From positions 1 through 5,312 of the forward strand of contig JAHFFM010000139.1 in the NCBI GenBank assembly GCA_023247935.1: a stretch of DNA of 5,312 nucleotides. Reading direction: 5' to 3'. This DNA is from Candidatus Omnitrophota bacterium (lineage in GTDB: Bacteria; Omnitrophota; Gorgyraeia; 2-02-FULL-51-18). Numbering within the stretch: position 1 is the stretch's first letter; each line of letters begins with the position of its first letter. Under the pieces are notes generated by a model. The model had not been told where the DNA came from, ran no database searches, and was given only the letters and a program-made list of their open reading frames with translations. The translations under genes and the position numbers were made by a program. Shown in pieces: positions 1 to 5,224 of the stretch.

Positions 1-1068
1 GTCATATGCGGTTCTCAAAGAAATAGAAACAATCGGATGTCCGGCTAAAGCCAGGGCTTGCACGGCCTGAGAATTGGTTTTAGCTTCCGTTTCCAAAACA
101 AGTTCCACAAAAAAACGGTCCGTGCCATAATTTTCGGCGGGTTGAATAGCTTCTCTGACAACGGGCAGAACTCCCAATCCATCTTTCCCTGTGCTTTCCG
201 CAACAAGCTGCTCCGCCCAATCGCCGAAAGAGCCGATTGATTCGGAGGTTAAAAGCGTTAATTTATCCCGGCCTTCTTCCGCCAAAACAGCCATTCCGAT
301 GCCCAAAGACACGGCCACGTTTTCTCTAATCGGCACTTCCATGGAACAATCCATCATCATGCGCTCCGCCCCATTCAAAAATTTGGCCACGTCCACGCCG
401 ATAATAGCCGCAGGCGCCATGCCAAATACGGTGAGTGCCGAAAAACGGCCGCCCACATCTTCGGGCGCCAAAAATGTTTTCCAAAAACCATACTGCTTGG
501 CCAGAGCTTCAAGCTGCGTCCCGGGGTCCGTGATAGCGATGAAAGAATTACCGGGATTTTCAGGTTTCACGGATTTCACGCGGTCATAAAAATATTTGAA
601 AAAAGAAAGGAGCTCAAGCGTGCCGCCGGATTTACTCGACACAATAAAAAGCGTTTTGGGCAAATCAATCCTGGCTTCCAAATCCTTGATTCTCCCAGGG
701 TCTGTACTGTCCAGCACCAGAAGCTCCGGAAAACCGGGCGCATTTCCCAAAATATTTTGCATCACTTCAGCCGCCAAACTCGAGCCGCCCATTCCCAAAA
801 GCAGGGCATGTGTGAAACCGCCAGCCTTCACCGCTTCTTGAAACGCCTTCAGCTCCACCAAGTGGGATTTCATCATGCGCGGCGTGGAAAGCCAGCCTAA
901 ACGGTTTTTGATTTCCTTGTGCGCGGCTAAATTCTTACTCCACAACAGCGGATCGCGCTGCCAAAGACGAGGAATAATTTTTAATTTTTCAGATTTATCG
1001 ATCCATTCCTGGATACTGGATTCATAGGGGCCCCATTGGGCATTAGGAAGAGCATGCGTATTTTTCAT
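1..1068 (-). CDS. pgi: Glucose-6-phosphate isomerase (Tal-PGI-type), C-terminus cut off by window edge
   Basis: Cytosolic enzyme that interconverts glucose-6-phosphate and fructose-6-phosphate. Reading the minus strand from ATG 1068-1066 gives 356 uninterrupted codons to the window edge. Visible SIS-type sugar-phosphate isomerase motifs are GMGGSSLAAE (92-101), SSKSGGTLE (144-152, phosphate-binding loop), ITDPGTQLE (179-187), EDVGGRFSALT (203-213, with R208 matching the catalytic arginine) and EQLVAESTGKDG (286-297, with E291 matching the catalytic glutamate). The N-terminal stretch with RDPLLW and KNRLGWLSTPRMM resembles the isomerase half of bifunctional Tal-PGI proteins rather than the E. 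coli-type enzyme. Roughly the last third of the protein, including the C-terminal catalytic lysine region, lies outside the window. The start overlaps the transaldolase stop (ATGA), and a GAGG 10 bases upstream lies inside the transaldolase gene, so translation is probably coupled. Family assignment is strong; the truncation is only the window boundary. Confidence 0.95.
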   Translation of the reverse strand, partial: MKNTHALPNAQWGPYESSIQEWIDKSEKLKIIPRLWQRDPLLWSKNLAAHKEIKNRLGWLSTPRMMKSHLVELKAFQEAVKAGGFTHALLLGMGGSSLAAEVMQNILGNAPGFPELLVLDSTDPGRIKDLEARIDLPKTLFIVSSKSGGTLELLSFFKYFYDRVKSVKPENPGNSFIAITDPGTQLEALAKQYGFWKTFLAPEDVGGRFSALTVFGMAPAAIIGVDVAKFLNGAERMMMDCSMEVPIRENVAVSLGIGMAVLAEEGRDKLTLLTSESIGSFGDWAEQLVAESTGKDGLGVLPVVREAIQPAENYGTDRFFVELVLETEAKTNSQAVQALALAGHPIVSISLRTAYD

Positions 1069-2183
1069 TTTCTTTTTTCCTCAATTCTTTGAATGATTTT
1101 GTTGTAAGCTTCCTTAAAAAGATCCACTCCGGCTTTCTCTAACTCTTGAGTCACTTGCAAAAGATTAATTCCTAAAGACTTTATTTGTTGGAGGGTATTC
1201 ATCGCTTCATCCACTCCTTCGGTTAATGTCAAAGAAGCGTTTCCATGATCGCGAAACGCGTCCAGCGTTGGCGGCGGGATAGTATTTACCGTATTCGGAC
1301 CAATCAATGTCTCCACATAAAGCACGTCTCGATAATTCAGATTTTTGGTGCCGGTTGAAGCCCAGAGCGGTCTTTGAAATTGAGCGCCTTCCCGTTTCAA
1401 CGCTCGAAAACGCTCTTCAGAAAAAACGGTTTCGAACGCAGCGTAAGCGGCTTTCGAATTGGCGATAGCGGTTTTACCCAAAAGGTTTTGACAGGCTTGC
1501 TTTGAGGAAGCGTCTTGCAAGGCGCCAATTTTTTGTTCCAAAATTTTATCTACGGCCGAGTCCACCCGGCTGACAAAAAAACTGGCCACAGAAGCGATTT
1601 CGTTTAAAGAAAGGCTCGCGTCGGCTCGGCGGTCGAGACCGGATAGATAAGCATCCATTACTTCCCGGTAACGCTCCACGGAAAAAATCAATGTGACGTT
1701 AACCGGTATGCCGCACGAAATCACTTCTTCAATCGCTGGAATGCCCTCTAAAGTGGCAGGAATTTTGATCATCACGTTTTTACGGCTCACTCTCGAAAAA
1801 AGCTCTTTGGCTTCCTGAATGGTCGCTTCTGTGTCGTATGCCAAGAGCGGGCTGACTTCAATGGAAACAAAACCGTCTTCCCCTCGGGTTTGCCGGTAAA
1901 CGGCGTTAAAAACGTCGGCGATTTGCTGCACCGCTTTCACGGCGAGCGTTTTGTAGATTTCTTCCGCAGATTTTCCTTCACAGCCGAGCTTCGCGATCTC
2001 CGCGTCATATTCTCCGCTTGTCAGCGCTTTTTCGAAAATAACAGGATTGGTGGTAGCGCCGCGCAATCCATCCTCAAGAATCATCTTTTCAAAAACTTCT
2101 TTAGAAATAAGGCCGTCATACCAAACGCTTTGGCCGAGTTTAAGAACTTCCTTTAAGGTGCTCATAGCGCCCGTCTCAAGCAT
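1065..2183 (-). CDS. tal: Transaldolase (372 aa, Tal-PGI/actinobacterial-type)
   Basis: Cytosolic transaldolase of the non-oxidative pentose-phosphate pathway. It transfers a dihydroxyacetone unit from sedoheptulose-7-phosphate to glyceraldehyde-3-phosphate, giving fructose-6-phosphate and erythrose-4-phosphate. Motifs in order: GQSVWYDGL (17-25, with D23 as the conserved aspartate), TTNPVIFEKA (44-53), SIEVSP (107-112), NVMIKIPAT (136-144, with K140 as the Schiff-base lysine), NVTLIFS (162-168), SFFVSRVDS (201-209), WASTGTKN (274-281) and LIGPNTVNTIP (293-303). The length fits the roughly 370-residue transaldolase class seen alone in actinobacteria and fused to PGI elsewhere. ATG 2183 is chosen because AAAGGA stands 8 bases upstream. 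ATG 2165 (MSTLKEV...) matches the usual family N-terminus but has no good ribosome site, so it remains the alternative start. The gene follows the DUF255 gene by 12 bases and overlaps pgi by 4, so the three are probably one transcript. Confidence 0.95.
   Translation of the reverse strand: MLETGAMSTLKEVLKLGQSVWYDGLISKEVFEKMILEDGLRGATTNPVIFEKALTSGEYDAEIAKLGCEGKSAEEIYKTLAVKAVQQIADVFNAVYRQTRGEDGFVSIEVSPLLAYDTEATIQEAKELFSRVSRKNVMIKIPATLEGIPAIEEVISCGIPVNVTLIFSVERYREVMDAYLSGLDRRADASLSLNEIASVASFFVSRVDSAVDKILEQKIGALQDASSKQACQNLLGKTAIANSKAAYAAFETVFSEERFRALKREGAQFQRPLWASTGTKNLNYRDVLYVETLIGPNTVNTIPPPTLDAFRDHGNASLTLTEGVDEAMNTLQQIKSLGINLLQVTQELEKAGVDLFKEAYNKIIQRIEEKRK
1079..1082 (-). promoter_or_regulatory. 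Ribosome binding site of pgi inside the tal reading frame
   Basis: GAGG lies 10 bases upstream of ATG 1068 within the last codons of transaldolase (ATT GAG GAA). Spacing is slightly long, but the ATGA overlap of stop and start makes translational coupling likely. Confidence 0.55.
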
Positions 2184-2191
2184 TGAGAAAA

Positions 2192-2197
2192 TCCTTT
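2192..2197 (-). promoter_or_regulatory. Ribosome binding site of tal, overlapping the DUF255 stop codon
   Basis: The minus strand reads TAAAGGA and then 8 bases to ATG 2183. The TAA stop of the DUF255 gene (2198-2196) supplies the first As of the AAAGGA site. This overlap selects the 2183 start of transaldolase over the internal ATG at 2165 and suggests that ribosomes finishing the upstream gene influence reinitiation. Confidence 0.7.
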
Positions 2198-4349
2198 ATT
2201 TTTCGCTTTCATGAAGTTTGCTTTCTAATGCCTTCAAATCAGATACCGGAAAATCACATGCGCGGTTCCGGCAAATATAAGCCGTTGTCTTTCCCTGCAA
2301 AGCTCCTTTTTCGGCCGCAAAAGGCGAAATCCCGGCCAATAATTGTTTTTCAGCTGGGACACTTAACAAAACTGCCTGGTTTGGATAATAATCTTTCCAA
2401 ACTAAATTCAAAAAAACTTCGGAATCCGCCTGATTTCCGTTTGAAACCACCACCACTTCGCGGCTTGGCCCCAAAACAAAACCAAGCGCGCCCAGCATGG
2501 CCGGATAATTTGACGGGCTTTTGGCCACCATCTCCGAAAACGCGTCAATCGTCCGCATGGCGGCATTTTCATAACTCTCTTCCCCCGTGTACCGCCCCAA
2601 CAAAACAAGCGCCATCGCGGCCGCGGAATTTCCCGAAGGAAGAGCCCCATCATAAACCTCTTTTGGCCTGGAAATCAATACCTCCGCGTCTCTTGCCGTT
2701 AAAAAGAATCCTTCTCCATCGGCATCCCAAAACAAATCCAGCATTTCGTCGGCCAAAACCCTGGCTTTTTGAATCCAAGAAAGATCGAGAGTGGCCTCAT
2801 AAACATGTAAATAACCTTGAATCAAGAAAGCGTAATCATTCAAATTAGCGGCAATCGCGGCTTCATTTTGGCGAAAACGCCTGAAGAGTCCGCCGTTTCT
2901 CCGTTTCATTTTTTGATCAATGAAAGAAGCGGCGTTTTGCGCGGCTTGTGCGTATTTTTTTTCTTTTAAAATAACGGCCGCGCGCGCGAAAGCTGAAATC
3001 ATGAGACCATTCCAGTCCGCTAAAATTTTATCGTCCAGGTGCGGAGCTGGACGTTTGCTTCGAATTGCTAAAAGCTTCTTCTTCCCTTCTCCGATAACCG
3101 GATCCGCGCTATCCGCCAAACTCGACAAATACAAAACATTTTGTTCTTTGAATTCTCCGTGAGGATCCGTCAAAGCGTTTCCATTTTCTTCCACGCCAAA
3201 ATAAGCGCAGAATTTTTTGGCTTTATCGGCTCCAAGCGCGTCCTCAATTTCTTTATTTGTCCAAACGTAATACGCGCCTTCTCTTTTTTTGCCGGGATTT
3301 GACGGGTCAAGACTGTCCGCGTCTTCCGCCGAATAGAAACCTCCCTCGGAACTGGTCATGCGTGACAAAACATAATCCAAAGTTTCACGGACAACGCGGG
3401 CATATTCTTTTTTTCCAGTGGCCTGGTACGCCTCCAGATAAATTCCCGTCAAAAGCGCCTGATCATAAAGCATTTTTTCAAAATGCGGAATCCGCCAGCG
3501 CGCGTCGGTTGAATAACGGTGAAATCCGCCGCCCAATTGATCATAAATGCCGCCAGCAGCCATCGCGTCCAAAGTTTTTTCCACGATTTCCAGCGCTTTT
3601 TGGTTTTTCGAATTAAACCAATAACGCAAAAGAACGGAAAGAGCGTCCGTTCTGGGAAATTTGGGAGCGCGTCCAAAACCGCCATAAGTTTCATCGAAAC
3701 CCGAGTCCAATTCATGAAACGCCTGTTCAATGGTTTTTGCGCCAAGATTTGTGGCGGCAACACGATTGGCGGCACGCTCGGATAAAAACTTCACCGCGGA
3801 ATCCGCCGATTCTTGAATTTCACCGCGCTGCGTTTTCCAGGACTCGTGAATGGAATTTAAAAGCGTCGGAAATCCCGGTATCCCCCATCTGTCCTGAGGC
3901 GGAAAGTACGTGCCACCATAAAAAGGTTTTTGGTCCGGCGTTAAAAAAACGCTCATGGGCCAGCCGCCCGAACCTGTGGCCGCGGTCACATAACTCATGT
4001 AAATATTGTCCAAATCCGGCCTTTCCTCACGATCTACTTTGATAGCGATATAATTGTCATTGAGAAGCTTGGCTGTCTCGGGGTTAGAAAACGATTCGTC
4101 TTCCATGACATGACACCAATGACAGGTGGAATAGCCTATCGACAAAAAAACCGGCTTGTCTTCTTTTTTGGCTTTGTCGAAAGCTTCCCTGCCCCATGGA
4201 AACCAATCCACCGGATTATGGGCATGCTGTAAAAGGTAGGGACTTTTTTCGTGGATTAATCGATTTGAAGAATTAGAATTTTCCAAAGCCATGACATCAA
4301 CCGAAATAAAATTAATAGAAATAAGAATAGCAACAATCAAGCACCGCAC
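2196..4349 (-). CDS. DUF255/YyaL-SPATA20 family thioredoxin-domain protein with apparent signal peptide
   Basis: A 717-residue member of the DUF255 (YyaL, SSP411/SPATA20) family, whose biochemical role is unknown. Residues 29-170 form the thioredoxin-like domain: the family signature NRLIHEKSPYLLQ (29-41), HNPVDW (44-49), the active site CHWCH (76-80), DREERPDLD (106-114), GGWPMSVFLTP (128-138, with the likely cis-proline P131) and GGTYFPP (145-151). The rest is the helical, six-hairpin-like region with GGFGRAPKFP (223-232), GGIYDQLGGGFHRY (266-279), HFEKMLYDQ (289-297), SAEDADS (340-346), DDKILADWNGLM (439-450), DGALPSGNS (567-575) and a C-terminal CRNRAC (693-698). All expected blocks are present, so it looks intact. 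Residues 1-22 have a short basic start (R2), a hydrophobic core LIVAILISINFI and a VMA/LE cleavage-like site, suggesting export to the periplasm or cell surface. Start is GTG 4349: an in-frame TAA stands only 12 bases upstream, and ATG at codon 20 (4292) would remove the leader. It is the first gene of the operon. Confidence 0.93.
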   Translation of the reverse strand: MRCLIVAILISINFISVDVMALENSNSSNRLIHEKSPYLLQHAHNPVDWFPWGREAFDKAKKEDKPVFLSIGYSTCHWCHVMEDESFSNPETAKLLNDNYIAIKVDREERPDLDNIYMSYVTAATGSGGWPMSVFLTPDQKPFYGGTYFPPQDRWGIPGFPTLLNSIHESWKTQRGEIQESADSAVKFLSERAANRVAATNLGAKTIEQAFHELDSGFDETYGGFGRAPKFPRTDALSVLLRYWFNSKNQKALEIVEKTLDAMAAGGIYDQLGGGFHRYSTDARWRIPHFEKMLYDQALLTGIYLEAYQATGKKEYARVVRETLDYVLSRMTSSEGGFYSAEDADSLDPSNPGKKREGAYYVWTNKEIEDALGADKAKKFCAYFGVEENGNALTDPHGEFKEQNVLYLSSLADSADPVIGEGKKKLLAIRSKRPAPHLDDKILADWNGLMISAFARAAVILKEKKYAQAAQNAASFIDQKMKRRNGGLFRRFRQNEAAIAANLNDYAFLIQGYLHVYEATLDLSWIQKARVLADEMLDLFWDADGEGFFLTARDAEVLISRPKEVYDGALPSGNSAAAMALVLLGRYTGEESYENAAMRTIDAFSEMVAKSPSNYPAMLGALGFVLGPSREVVVVSNGNQADSEVFLNLVWKDYYPNQAVLLSVPAEKQLLAGISPFAAEKGALQGKTTAYICRNRACDFPVSDLKALESKLHESEK

Positions 4350-4355
4350 AATCTT

Positions 4356-4364
4356 ATTTTAGCA
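4356..4364 (-). promoter_or_regulatory. Candidate extended -10 promoter of the DUF255-tal-pgi operon
   Basis: On the minus strand TGCTAAAAT matches an extended -10 element (TGn then TAtAAT with one change). Six bases separate it from the GTG start, so transcription would begin at about the first base of the start codon and give a leaderless message. This agrees with the absence of a clear Shine-Dalgarno sequence before GTG 4349. No good -35 box is seen at 16-18 bases; TTGCAA at 14 bases is a weak match. The assignment rests on motif reading only. Confidence 0.3.
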
Positions 4365-4384
4365 TAACCGAGGCATTGCAAGGA

Positions 4385-4427
4385 GGCGCAAAACGCCGAC
4401 AAAGCAATGTAAGCTGAAGCTTGTCGG
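4385..4427. repeat. Two small hairpins upstream of the operon start
   Basis: GGCG (4385-4388) pairs with CGCC (4394-4397) around CAAAA. CCGACAA (4396-4402) pairs with TTGTCGG (4421-4427) and encloses an AAGCT-GA-AGCTT mini-palindrome (4411-4422) that partly competes with it. The hairpins overlap each other, so only one can form at a time. They lie 20-60 bases upstream of the proposed -10 box of the operon and could be an operator-like site or simply part of the repeat region. Confidence 0.4.
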
Positions 4428-4443
4428 TCATCGCTTATCGCTT

Positions 4444-4608
4444 GCGCCGCGGGTGGCAAGGTATTGCTTTTGCATCACCGCTCGTCGCGCCCCGCCGGGC
4501 GCTCCTCACTCGGTGGCGCATCGTCGCTCGTACCCGCTGAACGCGGGTACACCGGGTCGCTCCTTGCGCCAACGTGCTGCAAAAGCAACACCTTGCCACC
4601 CGCGGCGC
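4444..4608. repeat. 165-bp GC-rich palindromic element with 30-bp inverted arms
   Basis: The left arm 4444-4473 and right arm 4579-4608 are inverted copies with 29 of 30 bases matching. The arms begin GCGCCGCGGGTGGCAAGG. The head holds further stems: GCGCCC (4487-4492) with GGGCGC (4497-4502); CACCG (4476-4480) with CGGTG (4511-4515); and GTACCCGC (4530-4537) with GCGGGTAC (4543-4550) around TGAAC, flanked by GCGCA (4516-4520) and TGCGC (4565-4569). The whole folds as one long stem carrying two hairpins. The composition is much richer in GC than the neighbouring genes. No open reading frame or transposase is inside. Size and shape fit a MITE- or REP-type element or the template of a structured RNA; no target-site duplication is obvious. 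Confidence 0.75.
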
Positions 4609-4611
4609 TAG

Positions 4612-4628
4612 GTTAACGCTTCTAGCTT
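4612..4628 (-). repeat. Short inverted relative (copy C) of the 58-bp direct repeat
   Basis: On the minus strand AAGCTAGAAGCGTTAAC matches GAGCTCGAAGCGTTAAC of copy A (4753-4769) at 15 of 17 positions, with weaker similarity just upstream of it (TTTAAGCT against GTTGAGCT). It starts 3 bases outside the right arm of the 165-bp palindrome. Confidence 0.55.
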
Positions 4629-4643
4629 AAACATATAACCAGC

Positions 4644-4724
4644 ACTCAAAGATTCAATCTTCTCCTATCCAGACTTGATTGAATCGGCACTTCGTGCCTT
4701 GGCAACTTCGTTGCCTTTTTGAGT
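4644..4724. repeat. 81-bp branched stem-loop (multi-hairpin junction)
   Basis: The outer stem is ACTCAAA (4644-4650) with TTTGAGT (4718-4724). Inside are GATTCAATC (4651-4659) with GATTGAATC (4677-4685), then the hairpin GGCAC-TTC-GTGCC (4686-4698), then GGCAAC-TTC-GTTGCC (4701-4715). All stems are perfect and nearly adjacent, giving a closed four-way junction resembling a small cloverleaf. It lacks tRNA-like T and D arm sequences. The last hairpin with its T run doubles as a terminator-like signal, which would compete with the outer stem for the Ts. Confidence 0.65.
4701..4720 (+). terminator. Terminator-like hairpin with T run, plus strand
   Basis: GGCAACTTCGTTGCCTTTTT is a 6-bp perfect stem with a 3-base loop followed directly by five Ts, the standard form of an intrinsic terminator for plus-strand transcription. 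Read on the minus strand there is no T run after the stem. No plus-strand protein gene precedes it, so if it works it would end a non-coding or antisense transcript that includes the 165-bp palindrome. Confidence 0.5.
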
Positions 4725-4735
4725 GAATTAAAACC

Positions 4736-4793
4736 AGGCTTAATATTGGGTTGAGCTCGAAGCGTTAACATGGACCACAGACAAGTTCTTCGA
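4736..4793 (+). repeat. 58-bp direct repeat, copy A
   Basis: It aligns without gaps to copy B at 4907-4964 (offset 171) with 42 of 58 bases matching. The best-kept parts are GGCTTA, the 11-base block TTAACATGGAC and TTCGA at the end. Copy A is itself partly palindromic: TCGAAG (4757-4762) pairs with CTTCGA (4788-4793), and an outer ATATTGGG (4743-4750) pairs with CCCAATAT (4810-4817). Confidence 0.6.
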
Positions 4794-4858
4794 AGCGACT
4801 TTGCCTTTTCCCAATATGGGCGGCAATGCTCTGCCAGCTTCCCGTCACTTATGAAAAA

Positions 4859-4909
4859 ACCACAGGGCGGGGAAAGGCGGTAGTGAGGGGCAGGTTGGGT
4901 TGTGGTGGG
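4859..4909 (+). other. G-rich patch between the repeat copies
   Basis: Five runs of three or more Gs occur (4865-4867, 4869-4872, 4887-4890, 4897-4899, 4907-4909) with few Cs, which could allow a G-quadruplex with one long loop. The patch also holds possible stems: ACCACA (4859-4864) with TGTGGT (4901-4906), and TCACT (4845-4849) with AGTGA (4882-4886). Part of it (AAGGCGGTAGTGAGG) resembles AAGGCGGTGGTGGCG near the right edge (from about 5270). No gene is seen. Confidence 0.35.
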
Positions 4910-4964
4910 CTTAGCTTTGAGTTGAATCTAAAGCATTAACATGGACGGCAAATAAGTTTTTCGA
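4907..4964 (+). repeat. 58-bp direct repeat, copy B
   Basis: Second copy of the repeat at 4736-4793, same orientation, 72 percent identical without gaps. It carries the conserved TTAACATGGAC block (4936-4946) and ends at TTCGA, running directly into the perfect 20-bp palindrome. Its CTTAGCTT...GAGTTGA start also resembles the outer end of the long palindrome read from the right (reverse complement of about 5205-5230), hinting that the repeats share an ancestor. Confidence 0.6.
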
Positions 4965-4982
4965 GAGATAAGCTTATCTCTC
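4963..4982. repeat. Perfect 20-bp palindrome
   Basis: GAGAGATAAGCTTATCTCTC reads the same on both strands. With no loop it would be a cruciform or, more likely, a dimeric protein binding site; in RNA it would form a shorter hairpin with an AGCU-type loop. It sits between copy B and the left arm of the 239-bp palindrome, three bases before the latter. Confidence 0.8.
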
Positions 4983-4985
4983 CTG

Positions 4986-5224
4986 TTGGGAATTGAGTTG
5001 ATTTTTCGGACTCTTGCCGCCGCTTGTGTGTTTTTCTCTAAGTCGCCCGGGAAGCGGCAATTTTACGACTGTCTGAGCGCGACCTAGCTAGCGCGCCCGC
5101 CATCAAAACATCGGCGGGTCCGCCGGAGATCTAGTGGCGGAAGTTGTCGGAAAATTGCCGAGGCTCCCCAGACTTAGAGAAAAATACACGCGGCTTGAGT
5201 CCGAAAAATCAACTCAATTCCCAA
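4986..5224. repeat. 239-bp palindromic element with perfect 28-bp terminal inverted repeats
   Basis: Outer arms 4986-5013 and 5197-5224 are perfect inverted copies (28 of 28), beginning TTGGGAATTGAG. Pairing continues inward: GCCGC (5016-5020) with GCGGC (5190-5194); 5026-5044 with 5171-5189 (18 of 19, the exception being a G-T wobble); 5055-5069 with 5146-5160 (14 of 15). The head has stems GCGCG (5077-5081) with CGCGC (5092-5096), CCCGCC (5096-5101) with GGCGGG (5113-5118) and TCCGCC (5119-5124) with GGCGGA (5136-5141). There is no coding sequence inside. It fits a foldback or MITE-like element, or a long structured RNA. The flanks show no clear target-site duplication. The matched changes on both sides suggest that pairing is maintained. 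Confidence 0.8.

Noticed and set aside
58..841. Plus-strand open frames at 58-240, 191-589 and 596-841
   Set aside because: They lie antisense to the well-conserved PGI reading frame, which is open throughout, and their translations resemble no family.
1890..2156. Plus-strand 88-residue open frame
   Set aside because: It is antisense to the intact transaldolase; the composition is an artefact of the opposite frame.
2183..2848. Plus-strand 221-residue open frame, proline- and lysine-rich
   Set aside because: It lies entirely opposite the conserved C-terminal part of the DUF255 protein, has low-complexity composition and no domain; shadow frame.
2408..4042. Other open frames inside the DUF255 gene on both strands
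   Set aside because: The DUF255 frame carries all family motifs without a break, so the overlapping frames are shadows.
4644..4724. tRNA gene, suggested by the cloverleaf shape
   Set aside because: There is no GTTCNANNC-type T arm, no D arm consensus and no anticodon arm of the right size; the T run after the last stem points to a terminator.
4608..4945. Integron attC sites, suggested by GTTAAC boxes near palindromes
   Set aside because: The boxes do not fit the GTTRRRY/RYYYAAC core pairing, and no integrase or gene cassettes are seen.
4736..4964. CRISPR array from the repeated TTAACATGGAC blocks
   Set aside because: There are only two diverged copies 171 bases apart, no regular spacers and no cas genes.
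4444..5224. Retron msr/msd locus
   Set aside because: Inverted repeats alone are not enough; no reverse transcriptase is encoded in the window.
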